From contig NZ_JAKRFN010000002.1 of NCBI RefSeq assembly GCF_022348085.1, positions 1-64,000 on the forward strand: a stretch of DNA of 64,000 nt. Reading direction: 5' to 3'. The position numbers and the translations under genes are program-made. Shown piece after piece: positions 17,623-25,254 of the stretch. The first letter of the stretch is position 1; each line of letters opens with the position of its first letter. This stretch comes from Mycobacterium sp. PSTR-4-N (GTDB lineage Bacteria; Actinomycetota; Actinomycetes; Mycobacteriales; Mycobacteriaceae). The notes under the pieces were generated by a model. The model was given only the letters and a program-made list of their open reading frames with translations. It did no database searches and had not been told where the DNA came from.

Positions 17623-18210
17623 GTGCGCGAGACGAAAACACAGGTACGCGCCGCAATCCTGGCCGCGCGTGCGGCGTCGACGCCCCAGCAACGGACCGCC
17701 GAGGCCGCCGCACTGACAGCTCACGTGCTCGGGTGGGTAGCCCCCGGCTCCACGCTCTGCGCCTATGTACCGGTCGGATCGGAACCCGGGTCCACGGATC
17801 TGCTGGACGAACTGACCGACCGCGGGGTGCGGGTGCTGCTGCCCGTGGCGCGCGAGGACCACGATGGCGTTCCCGACGCTCTGCGGTGGGGCGTCTACCG
17901 CGCGGGCGGGCTGATCCGAGCGCCGTTCGGACTTCGGGAACCGCGCCCCCCACATCTGCCGCCGGAGGTCGTGGCCGAAGCGAGCACGGTGCTGGTGCCG
18001 GCGCTGGCCGTGGACCGTCACGGAACGCGGCTGGGCCGCGGCGCCGGCTTCTACGATCGGACGCTGCAGCACGCTGCCGCCACGGCGGCGCTGATAGCGG
18101 TCGTCCGGGACGACGAATTGGTCGACGCGCTACCGCAGGAGCCGCACGACGTCCGGATGACTCATGCGGTGACGCCCGGGCGCGGGATCGTCGCGCTGGA
18201 GCGGGAATGA
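17623..18210 (+). CDS. 5-formyltetrahydrofolate cyclo-ligase
   Basis: A 195-residue enzyme that converts 5-formyl-THF to 5,10-methenyl-THF using ATP. It starts at GTG 17623. The family signature is visible at the C-terminal half (DRHGTRLGRGAGFYDRTL), along with LVPALAVD and the early ATP-binding Lys/Arg (KTQVRAAILAAR). Length and context (beside galU, upstream of ruc) match M. tuberculosis Rv0992c. Confidence 0.92.
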   Translation: MRETKTQVRAAILAARAASTPQQRTAEAAALTAHVLGWVAPGSTLCAYVPVGSEPGSTDLLDELTDRGVRVLLPVAREDHDGVPDALRWGVYRAGGLIRAPFGLREPRPPHLPPEVVAEASTVLVPALAVDRHGTRLGRGAGFYDRTLQHAAATAALIAVVRDDELVDALPQEPHDVRMTHAVTPGRGIVALERE

Positions 18211-18229
18211 CAGCCACCCGCTGGCGGTT

Positions 18230-18256
18230 CTAGCACTTGAGTCGGTAGAGTGCTAA
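18230..18256. promoter_or_regulatory. CIRCE element (HrcA operator)
   Basis: Left arm CTAGCACTT (18230-18238), a 9-bp spacer, and right arm GAGTGCTAA (18248-18256). This matches CIRCE (TTAGCACTC-N9-GAGTGCTAA) with two changes in the left arm. It lies 27 bp before the ruc start, so HrcA-controlled heat-shock expression is expected. Confidence 0.85.
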
Positions 18257-18282
18257 CAAGCGTGACGACCTCGGAGGAAGCT

Positions 18283-18636
18283 GTGCCCACCTATTCTTAT
18301 GCGTGCACCGAGTGCGACAACAAGTTCGACGTGGTGCAGGCCTTCACCGACGATTCGCTGACCGAGTGCCCGCAGTGCAGCGGTCGGCTCCGCAAAGTGT
18401 TCGGCAAGGTCGGCGTGGTGTTCAAGGGCAGTGGTTTCTACCGCACCGACAGTCGTGAATCTGGTAAGAGCTCGACGAGTGCCGGCGCCAAGAGCGCCGG
18501 CTCGGAGTCGAGTTCATCGAGCTCGTCGGACAGCTCGAGTTCCGCGGCGAGCACCTCATCCACTTCATCGTCGGAGTCGTCGTCCGGTTCCTCGTCGAGC
18601 TCCTCGTCGGCACCGGCCGCTGCCGCCTCCAGCTAG
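18283..18636 (+). CDS. ruc: redox-regulated chaperone Ruc (FmdB-type zinc ribbon)
   Basis: A 117-residue protein starting at GTG 18283 behind a GGAGG site. The N-terminal zinc ribbon has Cys8, Cys11, Cys29 and Cys32 (YACTECDN ... ECPQCSG). The C-terminal half is an almost pure Ser/Ala/Gly disordered tail. This is the architecture of M. tuberculosis Rv0991c (Ruc), a chaperone that becomes active on oxidation and works with Hsp70. The upstream CIRCE element agrees with heat-shock control. The tail is longer and more Ser-rich than I recall for Rv0991c. Confidence 0.88.
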   Translation: MPTYSYACTECDNKFDVVQAFTDDSLTECPQCSGRLRKVFGKVGVVFKGSGFYRTDSRESGKSSTSAGAKSAGSESSSSSSSDSSSSAASTSSTSSSESSSGSSSSSSSAPAAAASS

Positions 18637-18701
18637 GGCTGTTATCCACAGGCACTGAATCGCCGGCTGACGCTGCGAGGTCGGCGCCCTAGCGTGGTCG
18701 C

Positions 18702-19361
18702 ATGTCCGGCTCGCTCGACCCCACTGCACTGCACCGGTTCACCCGAGCGCTACGTCCCGACTGGGTGCGCACGGTGCTCGCTCGCCGAATTCTCGCTGCG
18801 GCCCTCGTCATGCTCGCCGCGGCCGCCGCGTGGCGTGACGATCCTCGCGACGACTCCATCGACGTCGTCGTCGCCGCCCGCGATCTCACCCCAGGCTATG
18901 CATTGACCGCGCAGGACGTGCGGCTCGAACGACGGCCCAGTGCAACGGTTCCCGACGGTGTGCGGACGCGCATCGACGACGTCGCGGGGAGCACGTTGGC
19001 CGGCCCGGCCCGCCGCGGTGAGGCGTTGACCGACGTACGCCTGCTCGGGCCACGGCTCGCCGAATCGGCCGCCGGCCCCGACGCCCGCCTCGTCGCCGTG
19101 CCTCTCGCGGATGCCGCCCTCCTCGACCTGATCCGTGCCGGCGATGTCGTCGACGTGGTGGCCGCTCCTGCGTCCGCCGACACCGGCGCCGAAGCACGCG
19201 TCATCGCCACTGACGCGGTCGTCGTGTTGGTGTCGACCAAGAACGGCGGGATCACCGCTCAGAGTGCCAACCGTGTTGTCCTGATCGCACTTCCGTCCCT
19301 GTCGGCGAAGTCGGTCGCGGGTGCGGCGCTGATGCAGGCCGTCACCCTGACCCTGCACTGA
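18702..19361 (+). CDS. SAF-domain (CpaB/RcpC-like) membrane-anchored protein
   Basis: A 219-residue protein with an N-terminal membrane anchor (about 26-42) and a SAF domain. The domain begins IDVVVAARDLTPGYALTAQDVRLERRP and continues with STLAGPARRGEALTDVRL. SAF domains occur in pilus-assembly (CpaB) and other periplasmic proteins. No pilus genes are nearby, so the role is open. Position after ruc matches M. tuberculosis Rv0990c. It may be cotranscribed with ruc across a 65-bp gap. Confidence 0.75.
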   Translation: MSGSLDPTALHRFTRALRPDWVRTVLARRILAAALVMLAAAAAWRDDPRDDSIDVVVAARDLTPGYALTAQDVRLERRPSATVPDGVRTRIDDVAGSTLAGPARRGEALTDVRLLGPRLAESAAGPDARLVAVPLADAALLDLIRAGDVVDVVAAPASADTGAEARVIATDAVVVLVSTKNGGITAQSANRVVLIALPSLSAKSVAGAALMQAVTLTLH

Positions 19362-19362
19362 T

Positions 19363-19659
19363 TCACTTGACCGTGAGGTAGATGACGCTGCCGATGCGAG
19401 TCAGGTGCTGATCGTCGAAGTTGGCGTCCCACACGCGCTTCCAGATGTCAGGGCCGGTGGTCATGTTCACGACCGTCGCCTCGTCGAGCGGCACCCTCGA
19501 CTGACGGGTGACCACGACCCGGTTGCCCGCGGCTTCCAACTCACTGATCGTGTCTTCGGCGCTGGCCGCAGTGGGTGCGGCGAGTGCCGGTGCGGCCAGC
19601 CCCAACGCCATGGCAGTGAGAGCGGTAGCTGTTGCGGTGGCGATGCCGGTTTTGCTCAT
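19363..19659 (-). CDS. small secreted protein, unknown
   Basis: A 98-residue protein with a clear signal peptide (about 1-27, ending LAAPALA). The short mature part (SAEDTISELEAAGNRVVVTRQSR...) has no recognised domain and no cysteines. It lies convergent and 1 bp from the SAF gene, and divergent from mscL. Function unknown. Confidence 0.65.
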   Translation of the reverse strand: MSKTGIATATATALTAMALGLAAPALAAPTAASAEDTISELEAAGNRVVVTRQSRVPLDEATVVNMTTGPDIWKRVWDANFDDQHLTRIGSVIYLTVK

Positions 19660-19775
19660 GCCTGTTAAACCCGCAGCTCAGGCGGATCATTTCCGGTGGC
19701 AGAAAGTGTTCGATCGATGGCAGGAACGGTTAACGTGGAGCCCTGTCAGTCCACAACTGCGATCGGAGGACCAGC

Positions 19776-20234
19776 ATGATCAAGGGATTCAAGGAATTTC
19801 TCGCCCGCGGTAACGTCATCGATCTCTCCGTGGCGGTGGTCATCGGTACTGCGTTCACGGCGTTGGTGAAAGCCTTCACCGACAGCGTCATTCAGCCGCT
19901 CATCGACCGGATCGGCGCCGGACCCGACAAAGAGTACGGAATCCTGCGGGTGCCCCTGGGCGCCGACAAGTTCGTCGACTTCAACGCGGTGCTGTCTGCA
20001 GCCATCAACTTCATCCTCGTCGCCGCAGTCGTGTACTTCGTGATCGTGCTGCCGTACAAGAAGCTCCGCGAGCGAGGCGAGGTCGAGCAGGCACAGGACA
20101 CGGAGCTGAGCCTGCTCACCGAAATCCGTAACCTGATGCAGGAGAACACCGGTTCGGCAGGAAAGCACGTCAGCGAGCCAGGCGCCGGACCGAGCCCGGA
20201 CACCGCGAAACACACCAGCGCAGACCGCGACTGA
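19776..20234 (+). CDS. mscL: large-conductance mechanosensitive channel MscL
   Basis: A 152-residue MscL that opens under membrane tension to release solutes. The N-terminal amphipathic helix [27 protein letters not shown] contains the pore TM1. TM2 is [22 protein letters not shown], and the C-terminal cytoplasmic helix carries [18 protein letters not shown] site precedes ATG 19776. A strong hairpin follows the stop. Confidence 0.96.
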   Translation: MIKGFKEFLARGNVIDLSVAVVIGTAFTALVKAFTDSVIQPLIDRIGAGPDKEYGILRVPLGADKFVDFNAVLSAAINFILVAAVVYFVIVLPYKKLRERGEVEQAQDTELSLLTEIRNLMQENTGSAGKHVSEPGAGPSPDTAKHTSADRD

Positions 20235-20246
20235 CCGCTGCCACGA

Positions 20247-20280
20247 CGAAGGGCCCCCGGCTTCCGCCAGGGGCCCTTCG
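20247..20280. terminator. bidirectional terminator hairpin
   Basis: Perfect 11-bp stem CGAAGGGCCCC (20247-20257) and GGGGCCCTTCG (20270-20280) between convergent mscL and the secreted-protein gene. Confidence 0.8.
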
Positions 20281-20291
20281 GGTGGAACTTC

Positions 20292-20708
20292 TCAGGGGTT
20301 GTTGATGTCGAACGGGATCGCCATCCAGTTCGCGCACCACGGCCCGTCGTACACGCACGCGCTGATGTCACCGGCAGCACCGGAGAACACCCACGCCCGA
20401 GTGCCGGGAACGCCCCGGGTCGACGTCCGAACCTCGCCGCCTTGCGAGGCGAGCGCCTCGCCGAAGCCGGAGGTCCGCACCTCACCCTGTGCGTAGACGC
20501 CGGACGAGCCATTCGACACGTCGGGCGAGCGCACCGCGCCGTCGGCCTCGCGGCCGTTGCCCGGCGTCGAGGGGTCGGCGCTCATGTCGTCGGCGCTGGC
20601 GGTGCCCACGCCGATCGTCATGAGCGCGGCGGCGGCGGCGAGACCGCTCAGCCCCATTGCGATCGGCTTCGCCAATCGCGCGGAAACGGAAGTACCGTAC
20701 TCGGCCAC
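20292..20708 (-). CDS. secreted protein, unknown
   Basis: A 138-residue protein starting at GTG 20708, chosen because AGAAGGGA lies just upstream. A signal peptide (about 20-40) ends near ASA/DD. The mature region is Ser/Gly-rich, with a C-terminal part containing a close pair of cysteines (CVYDGPWCANW) that could form a disulfide. No known domain is recognised. It lies upstream of the msp genes' direction of travel and may share readthrough from the first msp copy. Confidence 0.6.
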   Translation of the reverse strand: MAEYGTSVSARLAKPIAMGLSGLAAAAALMTIGVGTASADDMSADPSTPGNGREADGAVRSPDVSNGSSGVYAQGEVRTSGFGEALASQGGEVRTSTRGVPGTRAWVFSGAAGDISACVYDGPWCANWMAIPFDINNP

Positions 20709-20847
20709 CGGCCGTCCCTTCTCTCTGAACTGGTTGAAGCTAGGTCCGCTCAGATTACCAGTGTTGACCTCATCGTGCGCAGGTAGCGCAATGTCGAAAA
20801 TCATCATCGTCACCGTGAGTTTTCCCGTGCCGGAGTGGGTAATCCGA

Positions 20848-21498
20848 CTAGTTCATGTTCCAGGGTTCGCCGTAGGTGGTGACGCTGTCCCCGTCCTTGG
20901 AGATCAGCCGCGCGTACGGCCGCAAGAGCACACCACCGGCAGCACCGGTGACCGTGCCGTGCGCGTTCGACACCGCGACCGCACCGTGGTCACCGGAGAC
21001 GTCCACCGAGAACGTCGCGACCTCCTGGATACCCGGACCATTGCCCAGATCCGCCGAGATCGAGACCCCGGGCAGCAGCGGCGGCGTCGAGATCGGCGGG
21101 AACAGGTCGATCCCGCCTCCACCGTTGATGCCGACGACGTCCTGCGCGTCCAGTGCGATGTTGGGCGTGGTGTAGCTGAAGTTGATGCCCACACCCAGCG
21201 ACCACGGGAAACCGATCTGGTATCCCAACTCCAGCGTGCCGGCGAAGTCGCTCGCGCCGTCGCCCACGACGGAGTACACCGCCTTGCCCGAGTGGAACCA
21301 CTCCCGGGTCAACCGGTTGCGGTCAAGAGGGAACACCCCATTGAGGAACGTGTCCCACTGCTGGATGGTCAAGGTGCGGCCCTTGCCGTCCACCAGACTG
21401 AGTTCGTTGTCCAGCCCTGCGTGTGACGTGCCGGTGCTGACGAGCAACGCCGCGAGGCTCATGCTCAGTGCTACCAACACCCGAGTGATCAGCTTCAT
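20848..21498 (-). CDS. MspA-family porin, copy 1
   Basis: A 216-residue outer-membrane porin of the MspA family, which forms octameric goblet channels for small hydrophilic nutrients. The 27-residue signal peptide is followed by GLDNELSLVDG. Most of the mature protein matches MspA, including REWFHSG, GYQIGFPWSLGVGINFSYTTPN and the C-terminus TYGEPWNMN. The constriction reads LDAQD instead of MspA IDDGD, so Asp90 and Asp93 are kept and Asp91 is Ala. The next loop is Gly-rich (GINGGGGID). The upstream region is homologous to that of copy 2. Confidence 0.93.
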   Translation of the reverse strand: MKLITRVLVALSMSLAALLVSTGTSHAGLDNELSLVDGKGRTLTIQQWDTFLNGVFPLDRNRLTREWFHSGKAVYSVVGDGASDFAGTLELGYQIGFPWSLGVGINFSYTTPNIALDAQDVVGINGGGGIDLFPPISTPPLLPGVSISADLGNGPGIQEVATFSVDVSGDHGAVAVSNAHGTVTGAAGGVLLRPYARLISKDGDSVTTYGEPWNMN

Positions 21499-21630
21499 GC
21501 TCTCCTCAGCCCGTTGACGGTGAATTATTGGAAATTTCTCATCTTTGAGGACATGAAAATAACCAGCGGCGCGTCGAACGGCTTGCCAGCCAAGCTGTTT
21601 GGTAACCAACTGCCAGGCTGGTCACAGGAA
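21496..21630. repeat. duplicated msp promoter region, unit A
   Basis: About 135 bp upstream of msp copy 1, homologous to 22336-22470 upstream of copy 2. Shared blocks include TCTCCTCAGCCCGTTGACGG and GCCAAGCTGTTTG. This shows that copies 1 and 2 were duplicated together with their 5' regions. Confidence 0.7.
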
Positions 21631-21659
21631 ACGGCCCCTGACCGTGGTCAGGGGCCGTT
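21630..21659 (-). terminator. terminator of msp copy 2
   Basis: Perfect 14-bp stem AACGGCCCCTGACC / GGTCAGGGGCCGTT with a 2-nt loop, 31 bp downstream of the copy 2 stop. No U-tract on the minus strand. Confidence 0.75.
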
Positions 21660-21690
21660 CATGACGGTGAGCTGATGACTCAGTTCATGT

Positions 21691-22338
21691 TCAGTTCATG
21701 TTCCAGGGTTCGCCGTAGGTGGTGACGCTGTCGCCGTCCTTGGAGATCAGCCGCGCGTACGGCCGCAAGAGCACACCACCGGCAGCACCGGTGACCGTGC
21801 CGTGCGCATTCGACACCGCGACCGCACCGTGGTCACCGGAGACGTCCACCGAAAACGTCGCGACCTCCTGGATACCCGGACCGTTGCCCAGATCCGCCGA
21901 GATCGAGACCCCGGGCAGCAGCGGCGGCGTCGAGATCGGCGGGAACAGATCGATCGGACCGTTCGCGGTGCCGATCACATCCTGCGCATCGAGCGCGATG
22001 TTGGGGGTGGTGTAGCTGAAGTTGATGCCCACACCCAGCGACCACGGGAAACCAATCTGGTACCCCAGCTCCAGCGTGCCGGCGAAGTCCTTCGCGCCGT
22101 CACCGACCACCGAATACACGGCCTTGCCCGAGTGGAACCACTCGCGGGTCAACCGGTTTCGGTCAAGCGGGAACACCCCATTGAGGAAGGTGTCCCACTG
22201 TTGGATGGTCAAGGTACGGCCTTTGCCGTCGACGAGGCTCAGTTGGTTGTCCAGCCCGGCGTGCGACGTGCCGGTGCTGACGAGCAACGCCGCGACGCTC
22301 ATGCTCAGTGCTACCAACACCCGAATGATCAGCTTCAT
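21691..22338 (-). CDS. MspA-family porin, copy 2
   Basis: A 215-residue porin nearly identical to copy 1. The signal peptide and GLDNQLSLVDG start are conserved, with the same LDAQD constriction (Asp91 to Ala) and the same C-terminus. The main differences are Glu5 to Gln in the mature N-terminus, Ser56 to Lys (GAKDF), and the loop VIGTANGPID replacing VVGINGGGGID. It has its own promoter region, a duplicate of that of copy 1, and its own terminator, so it is probably transcribed alone. Confidence 0.93.
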   Translation of the reverse strand: MKLIIRVLVALSMSVAALLVSTGTSHAGLDNQLSLVDGKGRTLTIQQWDTFLNGVFPLDRNRLTREWFHSGKAVYSVVGDGAKDFAGTLELGYQIGFPWSLGVGINFSYTTPNIALDAQDVIGTANGPIDLFPPISTPPLLPGVSISADLGNGPGIQEVATFSVDVSGDHGAVAVSNAHGTVTGAAGGVLLRPYARLISKDGDSVTTYGEPWNMN

Positions 22339-22470
22339 GCTCTCCTCAGCCCGTTGACGGTGAACTCATGGGGAACTTCTCATCGTCGAGGAGATGAAGT
22401 TATCCAGGTGCGCGGTGAATCGCTTGCTCGCCAAGCTGTTTGATAACCACTTCCCAACCTGGTCACAGGA
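22336..22470. repeat. duplicated msp promoter region, unit B
   Basis: Upstream region of msp copy 2, homologous to 21496-21630 with scattered substitutions. Copies 3 and 4 do not share it. Confidence 0.7.
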
Positions 22471-22522
22471 GGGTTCCGCATCATGAGGATGTGCAGGTCG
22501 TGCAGGAGTGCCGGACACGAGA

Positions 22523-22556
22523 GAAGCGGCCCCTGACCGGAGTCAGAGGCCGCTTC
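22523..22556 (-). terminator. terminator of msp copy 3
   Basis: Stem GAAGCGGCCCCTGAC / GTCAGAGGCCGCTTC, 14 of 15 pairs, with a 4-nt loop, 20 bp beyond the copy 3 stop. Confidence 0.75.
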
Positions 22557-22576
22557 CGCAGTCGAACGATGGTGCG

Positions 22577-23224
22577 TTAGTTCATGTTCCAGGGTTCGCC
22601 GTAGGTGGTGACGCTGTCACCGGCCGACGAGATCAAACGTGCGTAGGGGCGCAGGAGCACACCGCCGGCAGCACCGGTCACCGTGCCGTGCGCGTTCGAC
22701 ACCGCGACCGCACCGTTGGCACCGGAGACGTCCACGGTGAAGGTGGCGACCTCCTGGATGCCCGGGCCGTTGCCCAGATCCGCCGAGATCGACACGCCCG
22801 GGAACAGCGGCGGCGTCGAGATCGCCGGGAACAGGTCGATGCCCACGCCGTCGACGCCGATCACGTCCTGACCGTCGAGCGCGATGTTGGGGGTGGTGTA
22901 GCTGAAGTTGATGCCCACGCCCAGCGACCACGGGAAGCCGATCTGGTAACCCAGCTCCAGCGTGCCCTCGAAATCATCGGCACCTTCGCCGGCCACGCTG
23001 TACACAGCCTTGCCCGAGTGGAACCACTCACGGGTTAGGCGGTTGCGGTCAAGCGGGAACACACCGTTGAGGAACGTGTCCCACTGCTGGATCGTCAGAG
23101 TCCGACCCTGGCCGTCGACCAGGCTCAGCTCATTGTCCAGCCCTGCGTGAGAGGTGCCAGTGCTCACGAACAACGCCGCGACGGCCGCGACCATCGCGAT
23201 CAGCACCCGAGAGATTGTCTTCAT
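22577..23224 (-). CDS. MspA-family porin, copy 3
   Basis: A 215-residue porin. The signal peptide (MKTISRVLIAMVAAVAALF) differs from copies 1-2, while the mature protein is strongly conserved. The constriction reads LDGQD, with Asp91 replaced by Gly. The loop is VIGVDGVGID, and GADDFEGT is closer to MspA GADEFEGT than copies 1-2. It is almost identical to copy 4, the broken one, so these two arose from a recent duplication. The gene position beside moaB2-pepD-mprBA corresponds, from memory, to the mspC locus of M. smegmatis. Confidence 0.93.
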   Translation of the reverse strand: MKTISRVLIAMVAAVAALFVSTGTSHAGLDNELSLVDGQGRTLTIQQWDTFLNGVFPLDRNRLTREWFHSGKAVYSVAGEGADDFEGTLELGYQIGFPWSLGVGINFSYTTPNIALDGQDVIGVDGVGIDLFPAISTPPLFPGVSISADLGNGPGIQEVATFTVDVSGANGAVAVSNAHGTVTGAAGGVLLRPYARLISSAGDSVTTYGEPWNMN

Positions 23225-23253
23225 GATGATCCTTTTCAGGTGGCGAGAGCGAC

Positions 23254-23283
23254 GGAGTGCCGGCCACCAAGGACCGGCACTCC
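23254..23283 (-). terminator. terminator of msp copy 4
   Basis: Perfect 10-bp stem GGAGTGCCGG / CCGGCACTCC with a 10-nt loop, 27 bp beyond the copy 4 stop. Confidence 0.75.
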
Positions 23284-23310
23284 ACCGAACTCATGGGCGA
23301 TGCCCGTGTG

Positions 23311-23958
23311 TCAGTTCATGTTCCAGGGTTCGCCGTAGGTGGTGACGCTGTCACCGGCCGACGAGATCAGACGTGCGTAGGGGCGCAGGAGCACACCGCC
23401 CGCAGCACCGGTCACCGTGCCGTGCGCGTTCGACACCGCGACCGCACCGTTGGCACCGGAGACGTCCACGGTGAAGGTGGCGACCTCCTGGATGCCCGGG
23501 CCGTTGCCCAGATCCGCCGAGATCGACACGCCCGGGAACAGCGGCGGCGTCGAGATCGCCGGGAACAGGTCGATGCCCACGTCGCCGACGCCGATCACGT
23601 CCTGACCGTCGAGCGCGATGTTGGGGGTGGTGTAGCTGAAGTTGATGCCCACGCCCAGCGACCACGGGAAGCCGATCTGGTAACCCAGCTCCAGCGTGCC
23701 CTCGAAATCATCGGCACCTTCGCCGGCCACGCTGTACACAGCCTTGCCCGAGTGGAACCACTAACGGGTCAGGCGGTTGCGGTCAAGCGGGAACACACCG
23801 TTGAGGAACGTGTCCCACTGCTGGATCGTCAGAGTCCGACCCTGGCCGTCGACCAGGCTCAGCTCATTGTCCAGCCCTGCGTGAGAGGTGCCAGTGCTCA
23901 CGAACAACGCCGCGACGGCCGCGACCATCGCGATCAGCACCCGACTGATTGCCTTCAT
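23311..23958 (-). pseudogene. MspA-family porin, copy 4, interrupted by a stop
   Basis: Reads as a full 215-residue porin from ATG 23958 to 23311 except for one in-frame TAG at codon 66 (23761-23763). In copy 3 that codon is GAG, encoding the Glu of LTREW (mature Glu39). There is no frameshift and the rest is intact and nearly identical to copy 3, apart from loop VIGVGDVGID. The lesion is a single G-to-T change in the coding strand, so inactivation looks very recent. Sequencing error or phase variation by recombination with copy 3 are alternatives. Confidence 0.9.
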
Positions 23959-24351
23959 GTTCTCCCTTGCTCAGTAGAACGGGTCCCCATGTCGGGGCAC
24001 CGGTTGCTCGTGCCTGGCCGTACCGCTACACCACACACCTCGCAAGAACTTCATGTGAGTGGAATTAAAAAGCCCACATTTTGTTCTTACGAATCACTCA
24101 TCGTTTTGACGAGAGGAACATAACGAGGAGGCATCCGACCGGCAACGCGTACGTCTGTGTGGTGTCGTGAGATGCACGACGCGGCCATCGTTTGCTGACG
24201 ACTCCCCGAGAGCCGACTACCCCCTCCTCGCAACGGCGGGGGTGTGTCGAAGAACTCCGTCGCTGATCTTGACCCCGCACCAACGTCTTCGTAACTCGCG
24301 GCGCGTGCGTTACACCAGCTTCCTGTACTGCGGCTGTGGTGAACCTACAGG
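23959..24351. other. intergenic region upstream of msp copy 4
   Basis: About 390 bp with no supported gene. It includes an AT-richer patch (24058-24125) unlike the surroundings. msp genes are known to use long upstream promoter regions, so this probably holds control sequence. A 64-codon open frame at 24167-24361 was judged not coding. Confidence 0.5.
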
Positions 24352-24519
24352 TCAGCCGTGATCGCTGTGATGGGGCGGAATGTTGTCGCGCAACCACCGA
24401 TCACGATCGTCGTCGTCTCTGGCGTGGTCGGGATCGCGCTCACCGGTCGGCATCTCGGGCAATGTCTCACCGAACACCTTGTTAACTACATCTCGAGATG
24501 GCCGGGGTTGTTCGGTCAT
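24352..24519 (-). CDS. small hydrophilic protein, unknown
   Basis: A 55-residue charged protein (MTEQPRPSRDVVNKVFGETLPEM..., Asp/Arg/His-rich C-terminus) with no known domain, signal or membrane segment. ATG 24519 is preferred, although the frame extends upstream. A perfect CRP consensus site ends 14 bp upstream of this ATG, supporting a real, cAMP-controlled gene. The C-terminal half is probably disordered. Confidence 0.6.
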   Translation of the reverse strand: MTEQPRPSRDVVNKVFGETLPEMPTGERDPDHARDDDDRDRWLRDNIPPHHSDHG

Positions 24520-24532
24520 TGAGCCCACCCTG

Positions 24533-24548
24533 TGTGACAAAGATCACA
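24533..24548. promoter_or_regulatory. CRP-type site
   Basis: TGTGACAAAGATCACA is a perfect match to TGTGA-N6-TCACA. It is 14 bp upstream of the small ORF at 24519, and its dyad probably overlaps or borders the promoter. Confidence 0.75.
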
Positions 24549-24615
24549 GTGCGGTCGCGACTGCCGTTCACCTTCCGTTAACACTGCAGGTAGCGCATGC
24601 GGGACGCATACGAGA

Positions 24616-24650
24616 ACGCGGGCCGGAGAGGAAGCTCCTCCGGCCCGCGT
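24616..24650 (-). terminator. terminator of moaB2
   Basis: A 13-bp stem from ACGCGGGCCGGAG (24616-24628) and CTCCGGCCCGCGT (24638-24650), 30 bp beyond the moaB2 stop. Confidence 0.8.
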
Positions 24651-24679
24651 GCGGACTAGCTGCTGCCAGCCCATGGCGA

Positions 24680-25177
24680 TTAGATCTCCAAACTGGATAG
24701 CTGCGCGATGATGTGCGCGGCCAGTGGCCCGAGGGTGGCCATACCGTCGCGGACCGCGGCCCGTGACCCGGCGAGGTTCACCACCAGGGTGCTGCCGGAC
24801 ACGCCGGCGAGGCCACGAGACAGCCCGGCGTCCGCGGTGCCCGCCGCCAGGCCCGATGCGCGCAGCGCCTCGGCGATGCCGAGAAGCTCCCGGTCGAGCA
24901 GATCGCGGGTGGCCTCGGGGGTGACGTCGCGCGGGGTGACGCCGGTGCCGCCGACCGAGACCACGAGATCCACGCCGCCGATGACGGCCGTGTTCAACGC
25001 GTTGCGGATCTCGACCTCGTCGGAGGACACCACGATGACGCCGTCGACGACGAATCCGGCCTCACCCAGCAGTTCCGTGACCAGAGGCCCGCTGTGGTCC
25101 TCCTCGTCGCCGTGCGCCGTACGGTCGTCGACGACGACGACGAGGGCCCGGCCGACCAACGTGTGGGGCTGTTCCAT
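24680..25177 (-). CDS. moaB2: MoaB/MogA-family molybdopterin protein
   Basis: A 165-residue protein of the molybdopterin-adenylyltransferase fold. Visible motifs are VVVVDDRTAHGDEEDHSGPLV, the MPT-binding VSVGGTGVTPRDVTPEAT, and the C-terminal GLSRGLAGVSGSTLVVNLAGS. These match MogA/MoaB signatures (TGGTG and the PGS-like end). It is thought to adenylylate molybdopterin. The start at ATG 25177 is chosen on homology; the ribosome site is weak. As in M. tuberculosis (Rv0984), it lies beside pepD, 77 bp downstream of it. Confidence 0.88.
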   Translation of the reverse strand: MEQPHTLVGRALVVVVDDRTAHGDEEDHSGPLVTELLGEAGFVVDGVIVVSSDEVEIRNALNTAVIGGVDLVVSVGGTGVTPRDVTPEATRDLLDRELLGIAEALRASGLAAGTADAGLSRGLAGVSGSTLVVNLAGSRAAVRDGMATLGPLAAHIIAQLSSLEI

Positions 25178-25254
25178 GGGCACAACCGTATATGTCGGCA
25201 CGGACAACGTCGCAGCCACTCGAAGGGTGGGCCGCGGCGGACCCTGAACCACCC

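Noticed and set aside
18642..18650. TTATCCACA, a perfect DnaA-box nonamer between ruc and the SAF gene
   Set aside because: A single isolated box without a cluster, AT-rich region or replication genes. Expected by chance at this length scale.
20797..20815. GAAAATCATCATCGTC, partly like a mycobacterial Zur box
   Set aside because: Only one half-site is good and the symmetry is poor. No zinc gene is nearby.
24167..24361. 64-codon open frame in the region upstream of msp copy 4
   Set aside because: No ribosome site, no known similarity and irregular composition. The region is better explained as promoter DNA.
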